The notes: generated by a model not told the origin, from the letters alone. A stretch of DNA of 64,000 bases from Flavobacterium stagni (GCF_004122105.1 NZ_SBKN01000005.1:186001-250000), one strand, 5' to 3'. Counted from the stretch's first letter, positions 35,146 to 45,136 are shown. Numbers and translations are program-made.

Positions 35146-36672
35146 ATGACGACTACAAAACCTATTCAGTCGGCCCTTATTTCGGTATTTTCGAAAGACG
35201 GTCTCGAACCCATCGTACGTAAACTTCACGATTTAAACGTTACTATTTATTCCACTGGCGGAACCGAAGAATTTATTAAAAACCTTGGAATTCCTGTAGT
35301 TCCCGTGGAAGAAGTAACCGATTATCCTTCCATATTAGGAGGACGCGTAAAAACATTACATCCAAAAATTTTTGGTGGCATTTTAAACCGTCAAGACAAT
35401 GCTTCAGATGTGGCGCAAATGGAAGAATATCAGATTCCCCAATTGGACTTAGTCATTGTTGACCTCTACCCTTTTGAAAAAACGGTAGCCTCAGGTGCTT
35501 CGGAAGCGGATATTATCGAAAAAATTGATATCGGCGGAATTTCTTTAATTCGAGCAGCAGCCAAAAACTTTAAAGACACCGTTATCGTTCCATCTGTCAA
35601 TGAATACAGTTTGTTTTTGGAAATGCTTACTTCAGGAAATGGCAGCACCACGTTGGCTCAAAGAAAGTTTTTAGCTTCCAGAGCGTTCCATACCTCTTCG
35701 CATTATGACACCGCAATTTTCAATTATTTTAATGAAGAAGAAACGATTTTCAAAGTAAGTTCAGACCAAGGACAGGTTTTGCGTTACGGTGAAAACCCGC
35801 ACCAAAAAGGATTCTTCTTTGGTGATTTTGATGCGATGTTTACCAAGTTACACGGCAAAGAATTGTCTTATAACAATTTATTGGATGTCGATGCGGCGGT
35901 GAATTTAATTTTAGAATTTAAAAACAACGAACCCACTTTTGCCATATTAAAACACAACAATGCATGTGGACTAGCGACTAGATCTACCATGAAAGCCGCT
36001 TATTTGGATGCATTAGCGGGCGACCCCACCTCAGCGTTTGGAGGAGTATTAATTGCTAATGGTCGTATTGATTTGGCTACTGCTCAAGAAATCAATCAGT
36101 TGTTTTGTGAAGTAGTCATTGCACCTGCTTATGATGCAGAAGCCATTGCTGTATTACAAGAAAAAAAGAACCGCATTATTTTGGTTCAACATGAAGTAGC
36201 GTTACCCAACCAAAATCTACGTACTTGCTTAAACGGTCTGTTAATTCAAGATAGAAATAACAGTACCGATACTAAAGCGGGACTTACTTACGTTACCACT
36301 TCTAAACCCACAGATCAAGAAATAGACGATTTGCTTTTTGCTTCAAAAATTTGCAAAAACACCAAATCCAATACAATTGTTTTAGCAAAAAATGGCCAAT
36401 TGATTGCTTCGGGAACGGGTCAAACCTCTCGCGTTGATGCATTACGTCAGGCGATTGAGAAAGCCAATTCGTTTGGATTTGATTTAAAAGGAGCGGTAAT
36501 GGCGAGTGATGCTTTCTTCCCATTTCCTGACTGTGTTGAAATTGCAAACCATGCTGGAATCACTGCGGTAATTCAACCCGGTGGTTCAATTAAAGATGAA
36601 TTAAGCATCAATTATTGCAACGAAAATAATGTTGCAATGGTATTTACAGGTACGCGTCATTTCAAACATTAA
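35146..36672 (+). CDS. purH: Bifunctional AICAR transformylase / IMP cyclohydrolase
   Basis: A 508-residue cytoplasmic enzyme catalysing the last two steps of IMP synthesis. The N-terminal MGS-like cyclohydrolase domain (about 1-150) shows YSTGGTEEFI, HPKIFGGIL and DLVIVDLYPFEKT. The C-terminal transformylase domain shows RYGENPHQKG, LSYNNLLDVDAA, LKHNNACGLAT (catalytic Lys-His region) and ASDAFFPFPD. Length is normal. It precedes the mre operon on the same strand by 58 bases, but mreB has its own promoter element, so the link is probably only positional. Confidence 0.97.
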   Translation: MTTTKPIQSALISVFSKDGLEPIVRKLHDLNVTIYSTGGTEEFIKNLGIPVVPVEEVTDYPSILGGRVKTLHPKIFGGILNRQDNASDVAQMEEYQIPQLDLVIVDLYPFEKTVASGASEADIIEKIDIGGISLIRAAAKNFKDTVIVPSVNEYSLFLEMLTSGNGSTTLAQRKFLASRAFHTSSHYDTAIFNYFNEEETIFKVSSDQGQVLRYGENPHQKGFFFGDFDAMFTKLHGKELSYNNLLDVDAAVNLILEFKNNEPTFAILKHNNACGLATRSTMKAAYLDALAGDPTSAFGGVLIANGRIDLATAQEINQLFCEVVIAPAYDAEAIAVLQEKKNRIILVQHEVALPNQNLRTCLNGLLIQDRNNSTDTKAGLTYVTTSKPTDQEIDDLLFASKICKNTKSNTIVLAKNGQLIASGTGQTSRVDALRQAIEKANSFGFDLKGAVMASDAFFPFPDCVEIANHAGITAVIQPGGSIKDELSINYCNENNVAMVFTGTRHFKH

Positions 36673-36678
36673 TTTTAT

Positions 36679-36686
36679 TATTTTTG
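36679..36686 (+). promoter_or_regulatory. -7 promoter element of the mreB operon
   Basis: TATTTTTG matches TAnnTTTG fully, beginning 7 bases after the purH stop and ending 44 bases before the mreB ATG. Confidence 0.5.
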
Positions 36687-36730
36687 TGGGCTGATTAATA
36701 AATAACGAACTAACACCCTTATAGAATCGT

Positions 36731-37759
36731 ATGGGATTTTTTGATTTCATGACTGAGGACATCGCAATTGACCTTGGTACCGCCAATACCCTAATCATTC
36801 ACAACGACAAAGTAGTCATTGATTCACCGTCAATTGTTGCTCGTGATCGTATTACGGGTAAAATTACTGCTGTTGGAAAAGAAGCCAACATGATGCAGGG
36901 TAAAACCCATGAAAACATAAAAACCATCCGACCGTTAAAAGACGGAGTTATTGCAGATTTTGCGGCTTCTGAAGAAATGATCAAAGCGTTCATCAAAAGC
37001 ATCCCTGCCTTAAAGAAAAAAATGTTCACTCCGGCGTTACGTATGGTTGTATGTATTCCTTCAGGAATTACTGAAGTAGAGATGCGTGCGGTAAAAGAAT
37101 CGTGTGAACGCGTGAATGGTAAAGAAGTATATTTGATTCACGAACCGATGGCTGCGGCAATTGGTATTGGAATCGACATCATGCAACCGAAAGGAAATAT
37201 GATTGTAGATATCGGTGGTGGTACTACCGAGATTGCGGTTATTGCCTTGGGCGGAATTGTATGCGACAAATCTGTGAAGATTGCAGGTGACGTATTTACC
37301 AACGATATTATTTATTATATGCGTACCCAACACAACCTTTTTGTTGGGGAAACGACCGCAGAGAAAATCAAAATTACCATTGGTGCAGCAACCGATTCAT
37401 TGGATTCACCACCTGATGACATGTCAGTTCAAGGACGCGACTTGTTAACGGGTAAACCAAAACAAGTAGAAGTATCGTTCCGTGAAATCGCTAAAGCGTT
37501 AGATAAATCCATTCAACGTATTGAAGATGCGATTATGGAAACCTTATCTCAAACGCCACCAGAACTAGCGGCAGATATTTACAATACGGGTATTTACTTA
37601 GCCGGTGGAGGTTCGATGTTACGCGGATTAGACAAACGAATTTCATTAAAAACGGATTTACCGGTTTACATTGCCGAAGATCCGTTGAAAGCAGTAGTTC
37701 GTGGAACTGGAATGGCGTTAAAAAACATTCCAAAATTCAGAAGTATTCTGATTAAATAA
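36731..37759 (+). CDS. mreB: Rod shape-determining actin homologue MreB
   Basis: A 342-residue cytoplasmic actin-like ATPase that positions the elongasome. Phosphate-1 loop DLGTANTLI, connect/phosphate-2 DIGGGTTEIAVIALGG and adenosine-site AGGGSMLRG are intact; the amphipathic N-terminus MGFFDFMTEDIAIDLG is typical. It is the first of five tightly linked genes (mreB-mreC-mreD-mrdA-rodA) for lateral wall synthesis, separated from mreC by 55 bases and overlapping coupling thereafter. Confidence 0.98.
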   Translation: MGFFDFMTEDIAIDLGTANTLIIHNDKVVIDSPSIVARDRITGKITAVGKEANMMQGKTHENIKTIRPLKDGVIADFAASEEMIKAFIKSIPALKKKMFTPALRMVVCIPSGITEVEMRAVKESCERVNGKEVYLIHEPMAAAIGIGIDIMQPKGNMIVDIGGGTTEIAVIALGGIVCDKSVKIAGDVFTNDIIYYMRTQHNLFVGETTAEKIKITIGAATDSLDSPPDDMSVQGRDLLTGKPKQVEVSFREIAKALDKSIQRIEDAIMETLSQTPPELAADIYNTGIYLAGGGSMLRGLDKRISLKTDLPVYIAEDPLKAVVRGTGMALKNIPKFRSILIK

Positions 37760-37814
37760 TACTAGAATTCCCTAACTTTAGCATTGATTCGAGTCGTACC
37801 TAGTAGTGTAACAC

Positions 37815-38648
37815 ATGCAGCAAATATTTAATTTCCTATTTAAAAACAGCTATCGTATGCTGTTTTTGCTGCTTATGGCAATAGCGGTATCGCTTACAAT
37901 TCAGTCGCATTCCTACCACAGAAGTAAAGTGATTAGTTCGGCCAATTTTTTAACGGGTGGCATTTATCAGCGCATCAATGATGTCAACGAATATTTCAAC
38001 CTTAAAACGAAAAATGAAGAGTTGGCTCTGGAAAATGCGCGTTTAAAAAGCATCTTATTCAATCAAAAAGACACGACTAAAGTGCCGCTTTTGGATTCCA
38101 TTAAAGGTGTGAAAAAAATTGATTTGATTGTAGCCAAAGTAATTCACAATTCCTACAGCTCCCAAGTTAACTTCCTTACCCTTGATTCTGGTGCAAAACA
38201 AGGCATCAAAGAAGAAATGGGGGTAATTAATAGTTTAGGTATTGTGGGTGTTGTCGAAGATGTTTCCCCCAATTATGCGACCGTATTGAGTATTTTAAAT
38301 ACCGAATCACCGATTAATGCCAAAATCAAAAAATCAAATCACATTGGTTCTTTGATTTGGAATGGGAAAAATACAGGTTTTGTACAATTGATCGACGTAC
38401 CCCGTTTGGCTTCAGTTCGAAAAGGAGACACGATTGTAACCGGCGGACAATCCACGATATTCCCAGAAAATATCAATATTGGAACCATTGAAAATATTTA
38501 CACGGATGACGAAACGAATTATTACACCATCAACGTTCGTTTATTTAACGATATGACTAGCTTAGGTCATGTGTATATTATTCGCAACAAAGACCGTAAC
38601 GAAATACTCAACCTAGAAAAGAAAACACAAAAGCAAAATGAACAGTAA
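37815..38648 (+). CDS. mreC: Rod shape-determining protein MreC
   Basis: A 277-residue bitopic protein. A cytoplasmic N-terminus and transmembrane helix (about 14-33, LLLMAIAVSLTIQS) precede a coiled coil at about 60-85 (NEELALENARLKSILF) and the periplasmic beta domains typical of MreC (GAKQGIKEEMGVIN, GIVGVVEDVSPNYATVLSIL, GDTIVTGGQSTIFPENINIG). It links MreB to PBP2. The last 11 bases overlap the mreD start, giving translational coupling. Confidence 0.95.
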   Translation: MQQIFNFLFKNSYRMLFLLLMAIAVSLTIQSHSYHRSKVISSANFLTGGIYQRINDVNEYFNLKTKNEELALENARLKSILFNQKDTTKVPLLDSIKGVKKIDLIVAKVIHNSYSSQVNFLTLDSGAKQGIKEEMGVINSLGIVGVVEDVSPNYATVLSILNTESPINAKIKKSNHIGSLIWNGKNTGFVQLIDVPRLASVRKGDTIVTGGQSTIFPENINIGTIENIYTDDETNYYTINVRLFNDMTSLGHVYIIRNKDRNEILNLEKKTQKQNEQ

Positions 38649-39147
38649 CGCCTTACTTTTCAATACCGCCCGATTTGTTTTGCTCCTTTTGGTGCAGGTT
38701 GTGCTATTTAACAACATCAACTTTTTAGGATTTATTAATCCTTATCCTTATATCTTATTCATCATTTTGTATCCTGTAAACGGAAACCGCTATGGCTTAC
38801 TTGCTGCGAGTTTTCTATTGGGAATTGTGATGGATTTATTTTGCAACTCGGGTGGCGTTCATACAGCGGCTTGTATTACTCTAGCAGCCATTCGTCCAGC
38901 CATTTTTAAATTTTCCTTTGGTTTGAGTTATGAATACCAAACCGTTAAATTAAATGATGTTCTCACACCGGAACGGTTTTCGTTTATACTCATTGCGGTT
39001 ACCGTACACCATCTGTGTATGTTTCTTATGGAAATATTCGCTTTAGAATTTTTCTGGAGCATTATCGTTCGCACGCTTGTAAGTACTTTGTTTACAATCC
39101 TCATGTGTATTCTGATCATCTATTTAATTAAGCCTGGAAAACGATGA
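38638..39147 (+). CDS. mreD: Rod shape-determining protein MreD
   Basis: A 169-residue polytopic membrane protein with four to five hydrophobic segments (FVLLLLVQVVLFN, YILFIILYPV, LLAASFLLGIVMDLF, LVSTLFTILMCILIIYLI). Sequence conservation in MreD is low, but length, topology and position between mreC and mrdA make the assignment firm. It overlaps mreC by 11 bases and mrdA by 4. Confidence 0.9.
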   Translation: MNSNALLFNTARFVLLLLVQVVLFNNINFLGFINPYPYILFIILYPVNGNRYGLLAASFLLGIVMDLFCNSGGVHTAACITLAAIRPAIFKFSFGLSYEYQTVKLNDVLTPERFSFILIAVTVHHLCMFLMEIFALEFFWSIIVRTLVSTLFTILMCILIIYLIKPGKR

Positions 39148-41120
39148 GAAAAGTTTTATTGCCTTCCTTAGTAATCATTGCGGGTTCTTTATTGTTGATT
39201 CGTATTTTTTTCTTGCAAATCATTGACGATTCGTTCAAACTGAAATCAGAGAATAATGCGATTAAAATCAAATACGATTATCCCGAGCGCGGTTATGTGT
39301 ACGATCGTAATGGGAAACTTTTGATTGCCAACCAACCGTCGTATGATATTATGGTGGTGCCTCGTGAGGTGAAAAATTTAGACACCCTTGAATTCTGTCA
39401 ATTATTAGACATCGACAAAGCCTTTTTTCTTAAAAAAATGGAAAAAGCAAGAGTGTATAGTCCGATGCTCCCCTCGGTATTTCTTCCCCAACTCAATAAA
39501 TTAGAATACGCTGCTTTTCAAGAAAAAATTAGAAAATTCAATGGTTTCTATATTCAAAAAAGGTCGATTCGTGATTACCAAGTAAGTTATGGTGCGAATG
39601 TTTTTGGATTTATCGCTCAAGTAAACGAAGCGATTGTAGCCAAAAACCCCTATTACAAACCTGGTGATTTGATTGGAAAACAAGGTATTGAGCAAAGTTA
39701 CGAGGAGATTTTACGCGGACAAAAAGGGGTTAAACACATCCTTCGCGATAAATTCAACCGAGAAATTGGTTCCTACAAAGATGGTAAATACGATACCATT
39801 GCCCAACAAGGAAAAGACATCACGCTAACTATAGATGGCGATTTGCAACAATATGGTGAAGAATTGATGGTGAATAAATGGGGAGGTATTGTAGCTATCG
39901 AACCCAAAACAGGAGAGATTTTGGCCTTGGTTACTTCACCGAATTACGATCCAGCCTTACTCGTAGGGCGCCAACGCTCGAAAAACTACAGTTTATTATA
40001 TCGCGATTCGATTGCCAAACCCTTGTATGATCGCGGACTCTTAGCACAATATACACCCGGTTCTCCATTTAAAATTTTAACCGGACTCGTGGCTTTGCAA
40101 GAGGGAGTTATAAGTGACAGCACCCGTTTTGTTTGTAATCATGGGTTTAGTTATGCTCGTGGGCGATTCATGCGTTGCCACTGTTCGGGTGGATCCATCC
40201 AATTGCACCGCGCCATTTATGAATCTTGTAACACCTTTTTCTCCAGTTCCTACATCAAAATCATCAATAAGTACAACGACCATGGCTATGCCGTCGACTT
40301 ATGGGCAAAACATTTAAAGAGTTTTGGCTTGGGAGATTTTATGGGCTACGATTTACCGATTGGTGTTCGAGGAAATATTCCTACTTCCAAAATTTATAAT
40401 CGTACTTATGCCGGTTGGAAATGGGATGGAAAAACGATTGTTTCCAATGCCATTGGCCAAGGCGAGGTGTTGATGAGTCCGATACAACTGGCTAATTTTA
40501 TGGCCACCATTGCCAATCGCGGGTATTATTATACCCCTCATATCATTAAAAAAATCAAAAACCAACCTATTGACCCAAAATATAGACAGAAACATACAAC
40601 AACTATTGACCGCAAATACTTTGACCCCATCATTGAAGGAATGCATGCTGTGTATGGACCCGCAGGTACAGCATCTGGATTAGGAGTTGAAGGCATAGAA
40701 ATTTGTGGTAAAACAGGTACCGCAGAGAACTTCATGGTGATTAACGGGAAACGAACCAAACTACAAGACCACTCTATTTTTGTTGCTTTTGCACCAAAAG
40801 ACAACCCGAAAATCGCGATTGCCGTTTTTGTGGAAAATGGATATTGGGGAAAACGTTGGGCAGGTCCTATCGCGACCTTAATGATTGAACGGTATTTAAA
40901 AGGGAAAATCACGCGTACAGATTTTGAAAAACGCATGTTACAAGGTAGTTTACAAGATCAATACAACAAGCGATATCCCCAAAAACACCAAGACAGTTTA
41001 GGAATATTAAATGCCCGCGTGAAAGACAGTATAGCCCGAGAAAAAGGTAAAATTGATTCTTTAGCCACAAAAAAACCTGTAGAAGTAAAAAAAGATACGG
41101 TTAAGAAAAAAACACCATGA
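39144..41120 (+). CDS. mrdA: Penicillin-binding protein 2 (class B transpeptidase)
   Basis: A 658-residue inner-membrane DD-transpeptidase of the elongasome. After a transmembrane helix (about 5-25), the PBP dimerisation domain runs to about 210 and the transpeptidase domain from about 245 to 590. The active site is complete: SxxK at Ser307-Pro-Phe-Lys310, SxN at Ser361-Cys-Asn363, and KTGT in CGKTGTAEN. A lysine-rich hydrophilic tail of about 55 residues (AREKGKIDSLATKKP...) follows the domain, absent from E. coli PBP2. It overlaps mreD and rodA by 4 bases each (ATGA), indicating coupled translation. Confidence 0.96.
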   Translation: MRKVLLPSLVIIAGSLLLIRIFFLQIIDDSFKLKSENNAIKIKYDYPERGYVYDRNGKLLIANQPSYDIMVVPREVKNLDTLEFCQLLDIDKAFFLKKMEKARVYSPMLPSVFLPQLNKLEYAAFQEKIRKFNGFYIQKRSIRDYQVSYGANVFGFIAQVNEAIVAKNPYYKPGDLIGKQGIEQSYEEILRGQKGVKHILRDKFNREIGSYKDGKYDTIAQQGKDITLTIDGDLQQYGEELMVNKWGGIVAIEPKTGEILALVTSPNYDPALLVGRQRSKNYSLLYRDSIAKPLYDRGLLAQYTPGSPFKILTGLVALQEGVISDSTRFVCNHGFSYARGRFMRCHCSGGSIQLHRAIYESCNTFFSSSYIKIINKYNDHGYAVDLWAKHLKSFGLGDFMGYDLPIGVRGNIPTSKIYNRTYAGWKWDGKTIVSNAIGQGEVLMSPIQLANFMATIANRGYYYTPHIIKKIKNQPIDPKYRQKHTTTIDRKYFDPIIEGMHAVYGPAGTASGLGVEGIEICGKTGTAENFMVINGKRTKLQDHSIFVAFAPKDNPKIAIAVFVENGYWGKRWAGPIATLMIERYLKGKITRTDFEKRMLQGSLQDQYNKRYPQKHQDSLGILNARVKDSIAREKGKIDSLATKKPVEVKKDTVKKKTP

Positions 41121-42382
41121 GAAACCAAAGTGTAAGTAGCAACATTGACTGGATCAGCATTGTGATATACATTACCCTAGTTATTTTAGGGTGGTTGAAC
41201 ATCTATTCTTCTTCCTTATCGGGTGCGCCAGAGGATGCCTCAATCTTTGACTTTAGTCAGATTTATGGAAAACAATTCCTATTTATCCTTTTTTCCATTC
41301 CGATTATATTTACCATTTTAGCCATCGAGGCTAAGTTTTACGAGAAATACTCCATCATTATTTTTGCGGTTTCACTTCTCTCACTTGCTGGTTTATTTGT
41401 ATTCGGAAAAACAATAGCAGGTCAACGCTGCTGGTACGGAATTGGTAGTTTTACCCTCCAACCGTCTGAGTTTGCCAAAGCGGCAACAGCCTTAGCATTG
41501 GCCAAATATTTAAGCGATGTGCAAGTGAATCTACGCGAAATGAACCGCCAAATACAAGCACTATTTATTGTTTTTCTCCCCGTAATGCTTATCCTTCCAC
41601 AACCCGACCCAGGTAGTGCATTAATTTACTTTGTTTTCTTTTTTGTATTGTATCGTGAAGGATTACCCGGCTGGTATTTGGTTACAGGCTTTATTGCTAT
41701 CTTACTTTTCATTCTGACATTAGCCACAAACAATCCCTATATTGTAATCGGATTAACGGCTTTAACACTTGTTGTTAATCATTACCGAAGTCGCCTAGTC
41801 GACCGCAATATTTTTGCAAGTATTTTAATGTTTTTGATGATTTCGGTGTTTACATTTTCCGTAAACTTCGTTTTTAATAACGTTTTCAAACAACACCACC
41901 GCGACCGCTTCAACATTTTATTGGGTAAAGAAGTCGACATGAAAGGCGTGGGTTACAACACCAATCAGTCTGAAATTGCAATCGGTTCTGGAGGTTGGTT
42001 TGGGAAGGGCTATTTGGAAGGCACACAAACCAAAGGAGGCTTTGTACCCGAGCAACATACCGACTATATTTTCACCACTGTAGGTGAGGAATGGGGATTC
42101 TTAGGAAGTCTTTTTGTGATTGGCTTGTTTGTCGGACTCATACTCCGCATCATCTATTTGGCGGAGCGACAGAAAACGAAATTCAGTAGGGTTTACGGGT
42201 ATTGTGTCGCGGGAATTCTCTTTATCCACTTCTTTGTCAATATCGCCATGGTTATTGGGGTTTTCCCGACCATTGGGGTGCCACTACCCTTTTTCTCCTA
42301 TGGAGGTTCCGGATTATGGGGATTCACTATTCTATTATTCATATTCCTTAAAATGGATGCCAATAAGGTAAATGAGTGGTAA
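41117..42382 (+). CDS. rodA: SEDS glycosyltransferase RodA
   Basis: A 421-residue polytopic SEDS peptidoglycan polymerase that works with PBP2. About ten transmembrane helices are visible. Conserved SEDS segments include FTLQPSEFAK, PQPDPGSALIY (catalytic loop with Asp), GSGGWFGKG, VPEQHTDYIFTTVGEEWG and FFSYGGSG near the C-terminus. It is the last gene of the mre-mrd-rod operon. No clear terminator follows before the next gene 74 bases on. Confidence 0.96.
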   Translation: MRNQSVSSNIDWISIVIYITLVILGWLNIYSSSLSGAPEDASIFDFSQIYGKQFLFILFSIPIIFTILAIEAKFYEKYSIIIFAVSLLSLAGLFVFGKTIAGQRCWYGIGSFTLQPSEFAKAATALALAKYLSDVQVNLREMNRQIQALFIVFLPVMLILPQPDPGSALIYFVFFFVLYREGLPGWYLVTGFIAILLFILTLATNNPYIVIGLTALTLVVNHYRSRLVDRNIFASILMFLMISVFTFSVNFVFNNVFKQHHRDRFNILLGKEVDMKGVGYNTNQSEIAIGSGGWFGKGYLEGTQTKGGFVPEQHTDYIFTTVGEEWGFLGSLFVIGLFVGLILRIIYLAERQKTKFSRVYGYCVAGILFIHFFVNIAMVIGVFPTIGVPLPFFSYGGSGLWGFTILLFIFLKMDANKVNEW

Positions 42383-42456
42383 AAATAGGATTTAACAGAA
42401 TCTTATCAGCCCTTTATTAAGGATTATTGTACCTTACTTTTTTAAATTCCAAGCTT

Positions 42457-42933
42457 ATGAAAACAATACAAAAAATCAGCATAGTCGCTTTACTCCTGTG
42501 TTTCAGCGCTAATTTATCAGCACAAGAACAACAAACCACAACGGTTTCACCTGAAGTTATTCAAAAACAACAAGAAGAAGCTTTAAAAGCACAAAAACAA
42601 GCTGAAAAAGAACAACGAAAGGCTGAAAAAGCGCAACGCAAAGCCGAACGCGAAAAGGAAAAAGCCGAAGATAAATTACGTAAAATTGAAAAGGAACAAC
42701 GTAAAATTGAAAAAGCCCAAGACCGTGTAGATTCCTATGAGAAAAAACTGCAGAAAGAACAACGCAAGTTAACCAAGATGCAAGAAAAACTCGAGAAGAA
42801 AATTCGCAAGAATAAAACAGAACCCGATGATCTTGAAGCCGCCAATAAGGCAATTCTCCGTCAACAAGAACGAATTCAAGAAACACAGCAAGACCTTGAA
42901 AAGGCAAAAGAAAAATTGCAACGTGTACGATAA
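42457..42933 (+). CDS. Exported highly charged coiled-coil/single-helix protein
   Basis: A 158-residue protein started at ATG 42457, which yields a signal peptide MKTIQKISIVALLLCFSANLSAQ; the upstream TTG would add ten odd residues. The mature part is almost entirely Lys/Glu/Gln/Arg with repeats such as KAEKAQRKAEREKEKAE and KIEKEQRKIEKAQ, predicting one long helix or coiled coil in the periplasm. Hydrophobic heptad positions are few, so a single alpha-helix is possible. Function is unknown; it resembles many lineage-specific Bacteroidota periplasmic proteins. It follows rodA and is closed by a strong terminator, so it may be the tail of the elongasome transcript. Confidence 0.8.
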   Translation: MKTIQKISIVALLLCFSANLSAQEQQTTTVSPEVIQKQQEEALKAQKQAEKEQRKAEKAQRKAEREKEKAEDKLRKIEKEQRKIEKAQDRVDSYEKKLQKEQRKLTKMQEKLEKKIRKNKTEPDDLEAANKAILRQQERIQETQQDLEKAKEKLQRVR

Positions 42934-42965
42934 AAAAAGCCCCGATTAATTCGGGGCTTTTTTAT
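42931..42965. terminator. Bidirectional intrinsic terminator
   Basis: A stem AAAAAAAGCCCCGA / TCGGGGCTTTTTTT with a 5-base loop lies between the convergent helical-protein gene and the tail-specific protease gene. Confidence 0.95.
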
Positions 42966-45136
42966 TATGACTTCATTATTTTTTCTTTTTTCACTTTGTT
43001 GGATACCCCTTTATTGGAACCGTTTTGTAAATCATCCAATACGTGAATGGCTTCCTCAATGTAAATATCTTTGGATAAATTTTCATGCCAACGCGAACGT
43101 TTTTCTTTTAATGTTGCATCCGTTTTCATTTGTTCTTCTTCGTCTGGTAACGATTTGAATTCAAATTTATTAGTATAATCACCCAATGATTTATACTTCT
43201 TATTGGCTTCATCTAATTGCTTTTGCTCTTGCTTGTATTTATCGATTTGAAGGCTAAAAGTTGTAACATCATTACGTTCGTCCAACCATTTGGCATTTTC
43301 ATCAATCAATTTCATTTGCGTATTATTCGCAATTCGCTTTTTACTACTCGCTAACGCATAATCATAGTTGGGTTCATTACTCCATGTTTTGTATTGTGCT
43401 GGATCAATTTTATCCCAAGGCATAGCATTATCAATATCGCGCTCACCCATTTTTAAATACGCATATTTATCGGGCATTACCACATCACTTTTTACGCCTT
43501 CCAATTGGGTTGAACCCCCATTGATACGGTAAAATTTCTGCGTTGTTGTTTTTAATGCTCCTAAATCTCCTACTGAACTTCCACGAACAAATTGGTTCAA
43601 ATCAATTACATTCTGTACTGTTCCTTTACCATAAGTTTGTTTTCCACCAACAATAACGGCACGTTTGTAATCTTGCATTGCTGCCGCTAAAATTTCTGAA
43701 GCTGAAGCGGAAAATTCATTGGTCATAATCACCAACGGGCCGTCCCAAGCAACTTTGGGATCACGATCATACAACACTTCTTTGCGTCCTGCCGCTGAAC
43801 GTACTTGAACAATCGGACCTTGATCAATGAACAATCCACCTATGTCAACAACGGTTTTTAAAGAACCTCCTCCGTTGTCACGTACATCCACTATCATTCC
43901 TTGAACGCCTGCAGCTTTTAGTTTTTCAACTTCCACAGCTACGTCTTTGGCTGCATCACGACTGTCTTTATTTTCAAAATCGATGTAAAATTTAGGCAAA
44001 TAAATAATCCCGTATTTTACCCCATTTTTCTCTACAATACTAGAACGTGCATAGGTCTCTTCTATCTCAACTTCATCTCGAATAATCGAAATTACTTTCA
44101 ACGAACCATCTTGTTTTTTTACGGTTAAACGAACTTCCGTTCCTTTTGGACCTTTGATTTTTTTCACCACATCATCCAGGCGCATACCAACTACATCCAC
44201 AGGTTCTGCTGAACCTTGAGCGACTTTCAACACGATATCACCTGCTTCCAATTCTTTTCCTCGCCATGCTGGTCCACCCGAAATTAATTCCGTAATTTCT
44301 GTGAAATCATTTTTCTTCTGTAAACGCGCACCGATTCCTTCTAATTTCCCACTCATGCTTACATCAAAACGCTCTTTGTCTTCAGGAGCAAAATACGATG
44401 TATGGGGATCAAAACGCGTAGTGATTGCATTTACATATACTGAAAACCAATCCGAACGCGTTAAATCTTTGATGAAGTCAAAATTCTCATTCAACGACTT
44501 TAACGCATTATCGCGGGTTTCTTTTTCTAATTGCTCATACGATTTAACTTCGATTTTAGCATCCTTCTTTTCTTCTCCCTTTTCTTGCAATTTTTGTTTT
44601 TCCACCAAAGAAGAAAGTGTAGATAACTTGATTTGTTTTCTCCAACGCTCCTTTAATTCGGAAACATCTTTACAATAGGGAGCACTTTCATAATCGGTAT
44701 TGATTGATTCATCAACTTTATAGTCAATCGGATTTTCCAAAATCTCGCGATAATAGGCCCGACTCTCTTCCATACGTTGAACCAAACGATTGTATGTCAA
44801 ATTAAAAAACGTTAGATCGCGACCTAAAATTTGATCGTCAATTTTCGTTTCATATTTAGAAAATTCATCGATATCCGACTGTAAAAAGAAACGTTTAGAT
44901 GGATCTAATGCATCGATGTATTCTTTGTACACTCCTTTTGAAAACGTATCGTCAATGTTTGCCGGGTTATAATGACCTTTCTCAATTACATAGGTTAACA
45001 ATTCTAAAAGTAGTTTGTCTTTTTCGGGATCTCCGTCTTTAGATTTGGGCATAAAGCTCCACAATCCAATGGCAACTACCAGTACCAATAAGATTTTTTT
45101 GAAGTGTCTTTTCATAAAGTTCACAATTGCATTCAT
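42965..45136 (-). CDS. Carboxy-terminal processing (tail-specific) protease, S41A
   Basis: A 723-residue envelope protease of the Prc/Tsp type. An N-terminal transmembrane or uncleaved signal helix (about 14-28) precedes a helical domain (to 230), a PDZ domain (about 245-335, SGKLEGIGARLQKK, VVGMRLDDVVKKIKG), the S41 catalytic domain with VRDNGGGS, the serine in SASASEILAAA and the lysine in GKQTYGKGTVQ, and a DUF3340-like C-terminal region. It trims or degrades periplasmic proteins. ATG at 45136 is used; ATG at residue 8 is an equally possible start. It is monocistronic, divergent from surE. Confidence 0.94.
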   Translation of the reverse strand: MNAIVNFMKRHFKKILLVLVVAIGLWSFMPKSKDGDPEKDKLLLELLTYVIEKGHYNPANIDDTFSKGVYKEYIDALDPSKRFFLQSDIDEFSKYETKIDDQILGRDLTFFNLTYNRLVQRMEESRAYYREILENPIDYKVDESINTDYESAPYCKDVSELKERWRKQIKLSTLSSLVEKQKLQEKGEEKKDAKIEVKSYEQLEKETRDNALKSLNENFDFIKDLTRSDWFSVYVNAITTRFDPHTSYFAPEDKERFDVSMSGKLEGIGARLQKKNDFTEITELISGGPAWRGKELEAGDIVLKVAQGSAEPVDVVGMRLDDVVKKIKGPKGTEVRLTVKKQDGSLKVISIIRDEVEIEETYARSSIVEKNGVKYGIIYLPKFYIDFENKDSRDAAKDVAVEVEKLKAAGVQGMIVDVRDNGGGSLKTVVDIGGLFIDQGPIVQVRSAAGRKEVLYDRDPKVAWDGPLVIMTNEFSASASEILAAAMQDYKRAVIVGGKQTYGKGTVQNVIDLNQFVRGSSVGDLGALKTTTQKFYRINGGSTQLEGVKSDVVMPDKYAYLKMGERDIDNAMPWDKIDPAQYKTWSNEPNYDYALASSKKRIANNTQMKLIDENAKWLDERNDVTTFSLQIDKYKQEQKQLDEANKKYKSLGDYTNKFEFKSLPDEEEQMKTDATLKEKRSRWHENLSKDIYIEEAIHVLDDLQNGSNKGVSNKVKKEKIMKS

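Noticed and set aside
40538..40936. 132-codon frame antisense to mrdA
   Set aside because: Shadow of the conserved transpeptidase domain including KTGT; no independent features.
42457..42933. Charged Lys/Glu-rich protein considered as TolA-like or histone-like
   Set aside because: It has a cleavable signal peptide and no TolA C-terminal domain, so neither a TolA nor a DNA-binding histone-like role is supported.
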